Part shown: piece by piece, positions 1-7,633 of the stretch
How positions within the stretch are numbered: position 1 is the first letter of the stretch
How the letters are laid out: every line of letters starts with the position of its first letter
Source of the DNA: Bacillota bacterium
Lineage (GTDB): Bacteria; Bacillota; Bacilli; Bacillales_B; DSM-18226
NCBI GenBank assembly: GCA_021821235.1
Contig: JAKACS010000030.1
Coordinates: 1 to 12,410, forward strand
Direction of reading: 5' to 3'
Length of the DNA stretch: 12,410 nt
Program-made: the position numbers and the translations under genes
Notes under the pieces: model-generated
What the model saw: the letters and a program-made list of their open reading frames with translations, nothing else
The model's database searches: none
Told to the model about the DNA's origin: nothing

Positions 1-358
1 CCTCCGCAAATATTCCAGCAATCGTAACTCCAAGGGATTGTTTATTTTTACAAATGTTTTTCTTTCCCTTTAAACAATTTTCACATTCATCACAGAATGT
101 ATTTGGTGTAACAACAACTCTAGTTCCAACAGTAAAAGGAGCATTTTTTCCAACACCAATTATTTCTCCTACTAATTCATGTCCAGGAACAATCGGGTAT
201 TTAGCATGGCTAAGCTTTCCTTTGTATACCCCTATATCAGAACCGCAAATTCCCCCATAAATTAATTTAATTTTAACTTCATCATCCCTTAGTTCTGTTA
301 CATTATTTAACTCCTTTAATTCTAATTCACCGGGATTTTTTAAAAATAACCCCAACAT
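1..358 (-). CDS. Zinc-dependent medium-chain alcohol/polyol dehydrogenase, N-terminal part (cut by window edge)
   Basis: This is the first 119 residues of a GroES-like, zinc-binding medium-chain dehydrogenase; the NAD-binding half lies outside the window. The catalytic-zinc motif is present as GGICGSD (Cys38, Asp41) followed by PGHE (His60, Glu61). The structural-zinc lobe follows with Cys89, Cys92, Cys95 and Cys103 in C-x2-C-x2-C-x7-C spacing. The ATG at 358 has a good Shine-Dalgarno sequence (GGTGGAG) just upstream. Family members oxidise sugar alcohols, sugar acids or threonine (sorbitol, idonate, L-galactonate and threonine dehydrogenases). The neighbouring LacI regulator and sugar-acid-type transporter favour a sugar-acid or polyol substrate, but the fragment cannot decide which. 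Upstream are a LacI-type operator pair, a promoter and a cre-like site, so the gene is probably substrate-induced and catabolite-repressed. Confidence 0.9.
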   Translation of the reverse strand, partial: MLGLFLKNPGELELKELNNVTELRDDEVKIKLIYGGICGSDIGVYKGKLSHAKYPIVPGHELVGEIIGVGKNAPFTVGTRVVVTPNTFCDECENCLKGKKNICKNKQSLGVTIAGIFAE

Positions 359-385
359 TCACTCCACCATCCATATCTATATTTT

Positions 386-397
386 TAGATCGATCTA
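386..397. promoter_or_regulatory. LacI-type operator O1 (perfect 12-bp palindrome)
   Basis: TAGATCGATCTA is a perfect palindrome with the central CG typical of LacI-family operators. It lies in the dehydrogenase leader, about 28 bases upstream of its start codon. The same motif recurs at 516-529, 3407-3420 and 3438-3451, which makes it a likely target of the adjacent LacI regulator. Confidence 0.65.
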
Positions 398-431
398 CTT
401 TTTTAAGCAGCACCACACTTTCTTTTAGTAA

Positions 432-445
432 AGTAAGCGTTATCA
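432..445. promoter_or_regulatory. cre-like site (CcpA) at the dehydrogenase promoter
   Basis: AGTAAGCGTTATCA matches the Bacillus cre consensus TGWAANCGNTNWCA at 13 of 14 positions; only the first base differs. It begins within three bases downstream of the predicted -10 box and overlaps the expected transcription start, a usual place for CcpA repression. Confidence 0.55.
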
Positions 446-447
446 TT

Positions 448-476
448 ATTTTATCTTATAGCATTTCTGTTTGCAA
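448..476 (-). promoter_or_regulatory. Predicted sigma-A promoter of the dehydrogenase gene
   Basis: On the minus strand a -35 TTGCAA (471-476) and a -10 TAAAAT (448-453) are separated by exactly 17 bases. The promoter lies between the two LacI-type operators (516-529 and 386-397) and directly upstream of a cre-like site. Transcription would start near 441 and give a leader of about 80 bases. Confidence 0.5.
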
Positions 477-515
477 CATATTTTCAGAATTTTAATAAGT
501 ATTTGACTCATTTTG

Positions 516-529
516 TTAGACCGATCTAA
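516..529. promoter_or_regulatory. LacI-type operator O2
   Basis: TTAGACCGATCTAA is a 14-bp near-palindrome with one asymmetric base pair beside the central CG. It is identical to the core of the site at 3438-3451. It lies upstream of the predicted dehydrogenase promoter, about 131 bp centre to centre from the operator at 386-397, so the two sites flank the promoter and could support looping. Confidence 0.65.
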
Positions 530-544
530 TTAATAAAAAATATA

Positions 545-567
545 AAAAGAGGGCATATCCCCCTTTT
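545..567 (-). terminator. Probable rho-independent terminator after lacI-type gene
   Basis: On the minus strand AAAAGGGGG pairs with CCCTCTTTT around a 5-base loop, with one internal mismatch. A T-rich run follows. It lies just past the stop codon of the LacI-family gene and separates it from the dehydrogenase, which has its own promoter. Confidence 0.6.
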
Positions 568-581
568 CTTTCTTACTCTAT

Positions 582-1589
582 TTATGAAGAATTTCGAATA
601 ATAAGTTCTGGCTGTAAAATAATCCGTTGATTTCTGCGTGTTTCATCCAAGATTCGTTGATGTAATAGATTGGCTGCCTGTGAACCAATTAATCTTGCAA
701 ATGATGATACTGTGGTTAATGGAGGGTTGTATAAAGCGGCCTCATTATTATTATCAAATCCAACGACTGCAATATCAACCCCAGGTTCAAAACCATTCAT
801 CTTAAGCCCTTGCATTACCCCATGCGCCACAAAATCATTAAAGCAAAAAATAGCCGTGGGAAGTTTTTTATTTTTTAACAACTTTTCAACTGCTTCTTCA
901 CCGCCATCCCGGGAAACAGAACTTTGTATGATCAATGAATCATCAATATCAATTCCGGCACGATTTAACGCGAGTGAGTAGCCTTTGCCCCGCTCTTTCC
1001 ATGCCGAAGATTCTGAACTTCCCCCTAAAAATGCAATTCTTCTATGCCCTTTTTGTATTAAATGATTTACTGCCATTTGCGCTCCTGCAACATAATCAAT
1101 ACCTACATAATCACCTTGTATATTTTCAAGTTCCCTAACTGCCATCACAATTGGAATATCTAATTGTTTTATTTGTTCAATCGATTCCTCTGAACTGTCA
1201 GATACGGGACAAAGGATAATTCCCCCTACCCGATGCTCAAGCATTCTTGATATAAGCTGTTTCTGTTTTTCATCTGAATCAAAAGTCGTACCTAAGAATA
1301 CGATATAACCGGCATCTTCCAATATATGATGAACACCTCTTAGTAACTCTGTATAAAAGGGATTGGCAATATCCGTAATGATAACGCCAACAGTTGATGA
1401 ATTCTGGGATCGCATATTAGCAGCAATACGATCATATACGTAGCCTAATTCCCTCATCGATTCCAAAACTTTTTTTCTCGTTTTTTCAGCAATTTTCGGA
1501 CTTCCCCGAACAATCAGTGAAGCAGTCGCACGGGATACACCTGCGTGTTTTGCTACATCTTGCAGGGTAACTCGTTTCTTTTCTGTCAT
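582..1589 (-). CDS. LacI/GalR-family transcriptional regulator
   Basis: This 335-residue DNA-binding regulator has the usual family length. The N-terminal helix-turn-helix is clear (VTLQDVAKHAGVS, about residues 7-19), followed by a hinge helix (RIAANMRS, 54-61) and a periplasmic-binding-protein-like sensor domain beginning near VGVIITDIANPFY. A TTG at 1601 would add four residues, but GGTGG stands five bases before the ATG at 1589 and no Shine-Dalgarno sequence precedes the TTG, so the ATG is preferred. The hinge residue usually occupied by Leu is Met59. It lies between the transporter and the dehydrogenase, and palindromic sites with a central CG occur upstream of both, so it probably represses both until a sugar-acid-like inducer appears. 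The ligand is not identifiable from sequence. No copy of the operator was seen upstream of the gene itself. Confidence 0.92.
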   Translation of the reverse strand: MTEKKRVTLQDVAKHAGVSRATASLIVRGSPKIAEKTRKKVLESMRELGYVYDRIAANMRSQNSSTVGVIITDIANPFYTELLRGVHHILEDAGYIVFLGTTFDSDEKQKQLISRMLEHRVGGIILCPVSDSSEESIEQIKQLDIPIVMAVRELENIQGDYVGIDYVAGAQMAVNHLIQKGHRRIAFLGGSSESSAWKERGKGYSLALNRAGIDIDDSLIIQSSVSRDGGEEAVEKLLKNKKLPTAIFCFNDFVAHGVMQGLKMNGFEPGVDIAVVGFDNNNEAALYNPPLTTVSSFARLIGSQAANLLHQRILDETRRNQRIILQPELIIRNSS

Positions 1590-1765
1590 TTTAACCACCA
1601 ACTAAACATTTATGAAATTTATACAATTTGAATATTTTGTTTGTATTACCTATAGTTTGTTCTCTTATATGATAACATGGTAGCCTTAACATTCAACAAA
1701 TTCTATCTATAAATGAATAAAAATAGTTACCCATTCAAAAATTCAGTCCAGTTGATTATAAATAA

Positions 1766-1826
1766 AAAAGGACTTACCAACTTAAAATAGATAATAACAA
1801 TATCTATTAAGAAGGTATGTCCCTTT
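1766..1826 (-). terminator. Long-hairpin terminator after ACS transporter gene
   Basis: Immediately past the transporter stop codon, the minus strand forms a long imperfect stem. GGGACATACC pairs with GGTAAGTCC-type sequence, then CTTAA with TTAAG and TAGATA with TATCTA, closed by a 7-base loop. Six T residues follow the outer stem. The size is unusual, but the position and T-run fit intrinsic termination. Confidence 0.65.
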
Positions 1827-1849
1827 AAAATGTTTTTAGAATATGTCTA

Positions 1850-3163
1850 CTATTCTTCTTTGAGTTCAAGACGTTCAATTTTACCAACAACAAAAAGAAG
1901 TGACAGAGCACCCGAAAGTGCAAGTACGGCAATAAAGATTAAAGCGCCTGTAAACGAATGTGTTTTTTGTACGATAAAACCAATTACAATTGGAGTGATG
2001 ATGCCAGATAGGTTTGCCGCTACATTAAAAACCCCACCTGCCAAACCGACTAGTTTTGAAGGGGCAAGATCAGAAACCATTACCCAGCCCGTGGCTGCCA
2101 TTCCTTGCGAAAAAAAGGCAACTGACATAATTGCGATAACTAATCCGGGCACTTGTGTGTAATTAGCAAGAACGATTAAACACGCACCCAAGGCACCTGT
2201 TATAATTGGGGTTTTTCGTGCAGCTGTTAAAGTTTTACCGTTTTTAACCATTTTATCCGACCAAGCCCCCGCCAACAGAACTCCAATACCCGCAGCAATA
2301 TACGGCAAAGAACCCATAAAACCAGCTTTTATAAAGGACATCTGTTTTTCTTGAACAAGATAGGTTGGAAACCATGTTAAGAAGAAATAGAGCATTGATG
2401 CTACCGAGAATTGAGTATAACTGATTCCCCAAATTTGGCGATATTTTAACAATTGCTTAACCTCTACCCATTTAACCTTTTGTTTCTCTACGGCAGTATC
2501 TGCTAGTCCTTCTCCTTCTCTAATGTAGTCCATTTCTTCTTTATTGATACCTTTACTGTATTTTGGATCCCGATACATTTTAGCCCATACAAATGTAAAG
2601 AGGATTCCAACAATTCCTGTAACTAAAAAGATTTTTTGCCAACCAAAATTTGATAAAATCCAGAATAAGATTGGTGTTGCAAAAGCTAAACCGACATATT
2701 CACCGGCCGTATAAACTCCTGTAGCCAGTGCACGTTCTTGTTTCGGAAACCACGCTGCAACAACACGGCTATTAGTTGGAAAAGCAGGAGCCTCGGTAAT
2801 TCCTAGTGCGAGACGAAGTCCGAATAAAGAGCCAAAATTTTTCGCAAAACCTTGGAAAAGAGTAACAATCGACCAAGTAAAGAGGGATACGGCATAAACT
2901 AAGCGGGGTCCGAAGCGGTCTAAGAACCATCCCCCTGGGATCTGCATAAACGCATATGACCATCCAAAAGCAGAAAAGATTAATCCTAAAGTGACAGGAT
3001 TCAAACCAAGATCCTTTTGAATCGAAGATGCGGCCACAGATATATTCGTTCGGTCGAGATAATTAATTGCAGTACCAATAAATAGAAGTGCTAAAATTAC
3101 GAAGCGAGCTCTCGAAGGTCTATTCTGCGGTGAGGCGCTTATCTTCTTTGCTTCTTGTCCCAT
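1850..3163 (-). CDS. MFS transporter, anion:cation symporter (ACS) family, DgoT/GudP-like
   Basis: This is a 437-residue, 12-helix inner-membrane symporter of the ACS family, which includes hexonate, hexarate and hexuronate carriers. Helix 1 carries NYLDRTNISVA, with Asp37 and Arg38 as in galactonate transporter DgoT (D46/R47). Helix 4 carries TEAPAFPTN, with Glu124 in the place of DgoT E133. The loop GGWFLDRFGPRLV (77-89) is the MFS A-motif. The longest frame starts at a TTG (3202), but AGGGGG lies six bases before the ATG at 3163, so that start is used. It lies upstream of the lacI-type gene on the same strand but is separated from it by a terminator. Its 5' region contains two LacI-type operators and two cre-like sites, implying induction by substrate and repression by preferred sugars. 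The exact sugar acid is inferred only from family. Confidence 0.9.
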   Translation of the reverse strand: MGQEAKKISASPQNRPSRARFVILALLFIGTAINYLDRTNISVAASSIQKDLGLNPVTLGLIFSAFGWSYAFMQIPGGWFLDRFGPRLVYAVSLFTWSIVTLFQGFAKNFGSLFGLRLALGITEAPAFPTNSRVVAAWFPKQERALATGVYTAGEYVGLAFATPILFWILSNFGWQKIFLVTGIVGILFTFVWAKMYRDPKYSKGINKEEMDYIREGEGLADTAVEKQKVKWVEVKQLLKYRQIWGISYTQFSVASMLYFFLTWFPTYLVQEKQMSFIKAGFMGSLPYIAAGIGVLLAGAWSDKMVKNGKTLTAARKTPIITGALGACLIVLANYTQVPGLVIAIMSVAFFSQGMAATGWVMVSDLAPSKLVGLAGGVFNVAANLSGIITPIVIGFIVQKTHSFTGALIFIAVLALSGALSLLFVVGKIERLELKEE

Positions 3164-3219
3164 AGTAATCCCCCTATAAATTCCCATAACTTCTACATTC
3201 AATGGGAAAAAAATAAAAT

Positions 3220-3233
3220 TGCAAGCGGTTTCA
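3220..3233. promoter_or_regulatory. cre-like site in transporter leader
   Basis: TGCAAGCGGTTTCA matches the cre consensus TGWAANCGNTNWCA at 13 of 14 positions. It lies about 57 bases upstream of the chosen transporter start. A downstream cre in a leader can act as a CcpA roadblock. Confidence 0.5.
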
Positions 3234-3314
3234 AATCTTTCCGAAAAAATAATCCTAATTAATTTTAATAACCCTCTACAAAGGAAATCAGAGAAGTATT
3301 CAGTTAACCACCAG

Positions 3315-3328
3315 AGATAGCGCTTTCA
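3315..3328. promoter_or_regulatory. Second cre-like site upstream of transporter
   Basis: Read on the minus strand, TGAAAGCGCTATCT matches the cre consensus at 13 of 14 positions. A weak minus-strand -10-like TACTAT (3338-3343) stands just upstream, so the site may overlap a transcription start. No convincing -35 box was seen for it. Confidence 0.5.
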
Positions 3329-3406
3329 AAAAAATAAATAGTAGCTTCGACATAACTTCATGATTAACACTCTATTCTTTATTACCACAACCACCTTCCT
3401 TTGAAA

Positions 3407-3420
3407 TTAGATCGATACAA
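3407..3420. promoter_or_regulatory. LacI-type operator, degenerate copy
   Basis: TTAGATCGATACAA keeps one half-site and the central CG, but two bases of the other half differ from the palindrome. It is 31 bp from the stronger copy at 3438-3451, about three helical turns, so the two may be bound cooperatively on one face of the DNA. Confidence 0.5.
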
Positions 3421-3434
3421 TTTTTGAAAATCCA

Positions 3435-3454
3435 TTTTTAGACCGATCTAAAAA
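3435..3454. promoter_or_regulatory. LacI-type operator, strongest copy upstream of transporter
   Basis: The core TTAGACCGATCTAA is identical to the site at 516-529, and here the symmetry extends to 20 bp with T/A arms. Only the pair beside the central CG is asymmetric. It lies about 270 bases upstream of the transporter start codon, so the promoter it controls is probably close to it with a long leader. Confidence 0.65.
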
Positions 3455-3684
3455 GTGTTTTCTCTTGCAAAACTTCCCTGTGTAAATATTATATATGAAA
3501 AAATTTCGTTTAAACAGACTTTTTGAAAAATTTTTATTTTTTTAGGGTACATATGCAAGAATTTGAAGCAAATTGACCTTATTTAACCATTACATAAATT
3601 TTAAACCGATCATCTTTATACTAAGTTTGCTTCTTATTATTTTAATACATTTATTATCTTATTTGGGATGAAAATTGTAAACAT
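3455..3684. other. AT-rich intergenic stretch without a recognised gene
   Basis: I see no plausible coding sequence or RNA gene here. It lies between the transporter control region and the terminator of the tcu-type operon. A degenerate operator-like sequence (TTAAACCGATCATC, 3601-3614, 10 of 14 matches) is present but too weak to call. Confidence 0.5.
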
Positions 3685-3710
3685 AAAAAAGACAACACCA
3701 AAGTGATGTC
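3685..3710 (-). terminator. Rho-independent terminator of the tcu-type operon
   Basis: On the minus strand GACATCAC and GTGTTGTC pair around the loop TTTG with one mismatch, followed directly by six T residues. It lies about 110 bases past the tcuB stop codon and closes the operon. Confidence 0.75.
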
Positions 3711-3821
3711 TCAACTTATCTATTGTTTTACTGTTAAATCATATTTGTGTAAAAAACATGCGGTTAGAGTCAGACAGGAATACACGTACTGCTCCAGAAT
3801 AATTATGCCCAAGACACGCGA

Positions 3822-4994
3822 TCAGTTTTTTCTTATTTCTGCACCCATAGCTTCAATTAGTTGATCTTCAACTTTCACTCCTTGAGATGTTTTCGCTGCT
3901 ATTCGCTCTTCTTGTGCATAACGAATGAGGGACAAATAACGGTAAACGAAATGTACAAACTTCGAATAGGGGGCTATAAAAAATAATGCAGCCACACTTC
4001 CTAAATGGATTGCTAACAAAATTCCCATTGCAGCAGTTTCACGCGCTAGTAACAGAATCATCCCTGTAATCGCAACAGTGAGTAATGCAGCCGAAAAAGA
4101 AGTTCCAGACTTTTCTGCACCTTGGTCTAGGACGTCAGGGTCATTTTTTACTTTAAGAACCAAAAGGCCTGTAACCCCAATAATAATGCCAATTCCCCCT
4201 GTGATTCCTAGAATTACAACTGGATGATACAAAGGATAGGGTGCCGGAATTCCTAATACCTCTGAATAAAATGCTCCTAATGTTGTAGAGGCAAGATCTA
4301 GTAAGAATCCTACAGAAACAAAATGATGTAATTTACGGCGAATTGTGGAAGACTTGGCTGCGGCAGGATAGGTACAACCCGAACCGCCTCCTCCAAGAAA
4401 TCGAAGGCTTACTGCATATTTTGTACCATTGACAAAATCTTGGACAGATACTTTTTCGGAGTTCGGTGATTTAATATCGTGCCAGAATCTACTCATTCCG
4501 ATGACCCAACCGCTCCCCATCCAAAGTCCTAGAATCAAGAATATAATAATCATTGCATTTTTTGAAATTGCTTCATAAAAAGCTCCTGTCCCTATATGGG
4601 ATTTAAAAATTCCAGAAGCCCCATTTGTTACAATAATCAAAGCAACAAGTAAAAGGATTCCACTGAAAAAAATGAACCAAAATCCGTTTCGTTTTTTTTC
4701 AACTATTTTTGCAAATGCTAAAGGGCTTGCATATTTACGATATGTCTTTTCACGCAAACTAGCAAACAACTTTGGAGGGTTTATTCCAAACTCATGTGGT
4801 ACCGTAAATGGACAAGCATAATAACAATCGCGGCAGTCATGACACAAATTTGCTAAATAGATCATGTCCCGATCAGTGAAGTCACGGCGCCATTCAATTG
4901 AGCGCCAGACCGCACAATAGCCTTCACAGTAACGACAAGCATTACATAACTTCATCTGGCGTTTTCCATCAATTAGAAGCTCATTTGAGTTCAT
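3822..4994 (-). CDS. tcuB: TcuB/CitB-type Fe-S membrane protein (tricarballylate utilisation)
   Basis: This 390-residue protein resembles TcuB, which passes electrons from the flavoprotein TcuA to the membrane quinone pool. Two ferredoxin-like clusters are visible: Cys17, Cys20, Cys23, Cys27 (C-x2-C-x2-C-x3-C) and Cys51, Cys54, Cys57, Cys61-Pro. The rest is a membrane domain with about six hydrophobic helices and histidines (HHFVSVGF, AIHLGSVA, KFVHFVYRY) that could serve haem, as reported for the family. The longest frame begins at TTG 5015, but GGGAGGG lies after that codon and 8-10 bases before the ATG at 4994, so the shorter start is chosen. The start overlaps the tcuA end by 14 bases, suggesting translational coupling. 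The frame is intact although tcuA upstream is interrupted, and the nonsense codon there could reduce its translation. Confidence 0.88.
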   Translation of the reverse strand: MNSNELLIDGKRQMKLCNACRYCEGYCAVWRSIEWRRDFTDRDMIYLANLCHDCRDCYYACPFTVPHEFGINPPKLFASLREKTYRKYASPLAFAKIVEKKRNGFWFIFFSGILLLVALIIVTNGASGIFKSHIGTGAFYEAISKNAMIIIFLILGLWMGSGWVIGMSRFWHDIKSPNSEKVSVQDFVNGTKYAVSLRFLGGGGSGCTYPAAAKSSTIRRKLHHFVSVGFLLDLASTTLGAFYSEVLGIPAPYPLYHPVVILGITGGIGIIIGVTGLLVLKVKNDPDVLDQGAEKSGTSFSAALLTVAITGMILLLARETAAMGILLAIHLGSVAALFFIAPYSKFVHFVYRYLSLIRYAQEERIAAKTSQGVKVEDQLIEAMGAEIRKN

Positions 4995-6360
4995 TTGCTG
5001 CTTCCCTCCCAGCAATTCTTCCTAAAACAGCTCCCATTGTGAGCCCGAAACCAGCTAAATAACCGCGATGAAGCACATTTCCTGCTGCAATTTCCCCAGC
5101 AGCAAACATATTTGCAATAAAATCACCACTCTTCATTTTTATCCTTGCTTGCTCGTTAACATTGACCCCTAGATATGTGAATGTTATCCCAGTTTTTAAA
5201 GGATAAGCATAATATGGTGGTTGATCAATCCGAACCGCCCAGTGGCTTTTTGCAGGCATGATGCCCTCCGTCTTACAGTTGTCTAATTATCCTGGATTGA
5301 AGGATCCGGAACAAACAGCCTTGTTAAACCTATAAATCGTATTATTCAGTATGGCTGTGTCGATACCTATTTTACTGGCTAAACCGGTGATGGATCCTGC
5401 TGAAATGGGCTCCCATACAGAAGGCATGAATTTTCCGATAGCCTTGCTGTCAAAGATTGAGTAAGCAATTTGATCGGGTTGCCTTGCAATAAGTCCCCCC
5501 CAAATTGCGTAACGTTTTGGCCAAAAATCCTCCCCTTCATCATAGAATCGTTCACCATTTTTATTGACAACAATTCCAAAAGGTACGCTATCAAGTCGAG
5601 TCACGATACCACCATCGTATTTTGGTGCCCTGCCATCTACCGCAACCGCATGGAATGCATCCGGCTCGCCCACTCTAGATACTCCATAATCTAATAGTAA
5701 TTGAAGAACATTACCTTTATTGTACGGAGTACCGCGAATGACAAATTGATCGGCCGCAGAACCCCAATAACGTCTATGCCATTCAATATTCGCTTCAAAA
5801 CCTCCTGATGCGATAATTACCGATTTAGCATTGACTGTCACAGTTGATCCGTTTCTAACTATTTTAGCAGACTTAAATTTCTGCCTTTCTATCTCAATAT
5901 CTTCTAGCTTTGAATCATACCAAATTTCAACCCCTTTTTTCTTCGCGGTTCGATAATAAGCATTCATCATCGCTTTGCCGCCACCAAGCTGAAAGATGTT
6001 TGTTCTGGCTAAGTGAAGAGTTCCAGACAATGCTGGCTGCCACTGAATCCCCTGTTTATTAAGCCATTCTGGAAGATCTTCTGACTTACGTACGATCAAA
6101 CTTGCCAAAGAGTGATTAATTTCCCCTCCGGCTACACGAGTTAAATCCTCCAAGAATTCATCTGCTAGATATGTGCCACTCATGTACTTGCTTTCACGTG
6201 TGTGCATAACTCGAAAGTCCCTCGTATGTCTGCTATTTCCGCCGCGATAAAATTTAGGAGCTCGTTCAATTACAAGTACACTTGCACCATGTTCGCGTGC
6301 TGATAATGCTGCACTCATTGCAGCGTTCCCACCACCAACTACTAAAACATCCGGCTCCAT
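4981..6360 (-). pseudogene. tcuA: TcuA-type FAD-dependent tricarballylate dehydrogenase, interrupted by an in-frame TAA
   Basis: The frame codes for a flavoprotein of the fumarate reductase/succinate dehydrogenase family that oxidises tricarballylate to cis-aconitate. Full length would be about 459 residues, near the normal TcuA size. The FAD-binding Rossmann motif is at the N-terminus (VVGGGNAA, residues 7-14, with Glu32 ending the second strand). At codon 358 (5287-5289) the frame hits TAA after FNPG, yet the same frame continues as LDNCKTEG, then PAKSHWAVRID, ITFTYLG and a GFGLTMGAVLGRIAGREAA tail typical of the family C-terminus. No frameshift is needed. The 357-residue N-terminal product would lack part of the active site and the final FAD-binding segment. 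A 92-residue C-terminal frame can start at ATG 5259. AAGGAG precedes the main ATG at 6360. Nonsense mutation or sequencing error is most likely; a split gene by reinitiation is less likely. Confidence 0.85.
5257..5289 (-). other. In-frame stop with adjacent Shine-Dalgarno and ATG inside tcuA
   Basis: The TAA at 5287-5289 is followed in the same frame by nine sense codons and then ATG at 5257-5259. GGAGGG (5264-5269) stands four bases before this ATG, so a ribosome that terminated could in principle restart there and make the 92-residue C-terminal piece. The same bases encode the Glu-Gly of what looks like a conserved stretch, so the Shine-Dalgarno match may be fortuitous. Confidence 0.7.
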
Positions 6361-6451
6361 AATTTAAGCTCCTTCCATTATGAAACTTCAAAACAATAAT
6401 AGTCTTAAAATAAAATTACCTATGATTGTAAGAATGGAATTTATAAACAAG

Positions 6452-7633
6452 TTACACAATATCGGAGTGCATTTTGTTTATGAAAATTGAGGCTGGAATA
6501 TAAGCATAACCTTCCATCAACCTTCTTGCTGTTCGGTCATTCCCTGCTTTTTCTACCACCCACTCTTCACCGCACTTTCGTACTGTTGCGTCTGTATATA
6601 ACGTTCCGGAAGGATGGCCTATTCGTATACCAAGAGGGTTATTAGAAACGATCTGATTCGGAATCGTCCCGCTAATTTTCACAGCTGCTGCCAGTGCTAT
6701 AGCCCCACTTACTGCATGTGCTCTGTGAAGGGATCCCATGGTAATATAGCGCGATAAAATATCGACATCTTCATTTTTTACAAGCTGACCATCGATGGTT
6801 TCATACTCTTTTTGCTTGGAAACCATAACTATCTTCGGTAAAGCGTGGGTTGAAGGAGTAACCAGCTCTCCTTCTTTTATAAGGCCAATCTTGATTCCAG
6901 CATTCACACGAATTTTCTCCAATGTTTCAAGTAATTCAATATTGCTATTAATCTCATTAGGAAGTTCCGTTCCCGACTGTCCTACATCTTCTGCTCTTAA
7001 AAATACAAGAACGTTTACACAGTCCACTATACTTACTTTATATTCCTGACCATTCTCCAGCTTAATAACGTCCATTGGATTATTTGTGGGAAGTGTTTTA
7101 CCGGTAAAGGTACCACCCGGATGTAAAAAATAGATCTTAATTCTAGATGATGAACCAGGAACCCCAGCAATGGAAAAATCACCCTCATACTGAATTTGAC
7201 CATTGTTCACAGGAACTTCTGCAACAATGATTTTTTTTGTATTTGTGTTATAGATGTGAACCGAGGTTATTGGTTCAGTTATTGGAACATATCCTTCTTC
7301 TACAGCATATAGTCCAACAGCCGTTACAAAATTTCCGCAAGTAACATGATAATCAATCACTTGTCGATCTAAGCTTACTTGACCAAAAGTATACTCAATA
7401 TGTGTATTTGGAAGGGAGGATGGGCCAACAATTGCTAATTTACTTGTTGTGGAAGTCCCACCTCCCAAACCGTCAATTTGGCTATTGTCAGGACTCCCGA
7501 AGATTCTTAAGATCACGCCATCTCTTAATGTTGTGTCTGCAGGAAGATCTGATTTCCTTATTATGATCCCTTTACTGGTTCCACCTCTCATTATGACAGT
7601 TGGAATCTTGTATAATTGGCCAAAGTCAAACAT
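6452..7633 (-). CDS. PrpF-family aconitate/methylaconitate isomerase
   Basis: This 393-residue protein belongs to the PrpF/4-oxalomesaconate tautomerase family, with a diaminopimelate-epimerase-like double fold. Members shift or isomerise the double bond of tricarboxylates such as 2-methylaconitate and can bind trans-aconitate. The N-terminal MRGGTSKG (15-22) and SPDNSQIDGLGG (47-58) are family signatures. Lys65 (TTSKLA) and Cys99 (VTCGN) fall where the catalytic Lys73 and Cys107 lie in Shewanella PrpF, with the same offset of eight. The longest frame starts at GTG 7654, but GGGGTGGG directly precedes the ATG at 7633, which is preferred. It lies between a transporter and tcuAB on the same strand, with no methylcitrate genes (prpB, prpC, acnD) nearby. 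This favours a role on trans-aconitate or a related tricarboxylate rather than propionate metabolism; that role is inference. Confidence 0.87.
   Translation of the reverse strand: MFDFGQLYKIPTVIMRGGTSKGIIIRKSDLPADTTLRDGVILRIFGSPDNSQIDGLGGGTSTTSKLAIVGPSSLPNTHIEYTFGQVSLDRQVIDYHVTCGNFVTAVGLYAVEEGYVPITEPITSVHIYNTNTKKIIVAEVPVNNGQIQYEGDFSIAGVPGSSSRIKIYFLHPGGTFTGKTLPTNNPMDVIKLENGQEYKVSIVDCVNVLVFLRAEDVGQSGTELPNEINSNIELLETLEKIRVNAGIKIGLIKEGELVTPSTHALPKIVMVSKQKEYETIDGQLVKNEDVDILSRYITMGSLHRAHAVSGAIALAAAVKISGTIPNQIVSNNPLGIRIGHPSGTLYTDATVRKCGEEWVVEKAGNDRTARRLMEGYAYIPASIFINKMHSDIV

Noticed and set aside
54..260. Plus-strand open frame of 68 codons
   Set aside because: It is the antisense shadow of the zinc dehydrogenase, whose cysteine and histidine motifs are clear on the minus strand.
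1830..2162. Plus-strand open frame of 110 codons
   Set aside because: It lies antisense to the ACS transporter, has no Shine-Dalgarno sequence and no recognisable protein pattern.
3571..3598. Plus-strand promoter-like TTGACC followed by TAAATT
   Set aside because: There is no gene, small RNA structure or plus-strand terminator downstream; such matches are frequent by chance in AT-rich DNA.
3601..3614. Fifth possible LacI operator (TTAAACCGATCATC)
   Set aside because: Only 10 of 14 positions fit and the second half-site is lost, so it is not counted with the other four.
5287..5289. Recoding of the tcuA stop as selenocysteine or pyrrolysine
   Set aside because: The codon is TAA, whereas those systems use TGA and TAG; a nonsense change, an error or reinitiation explains it better.
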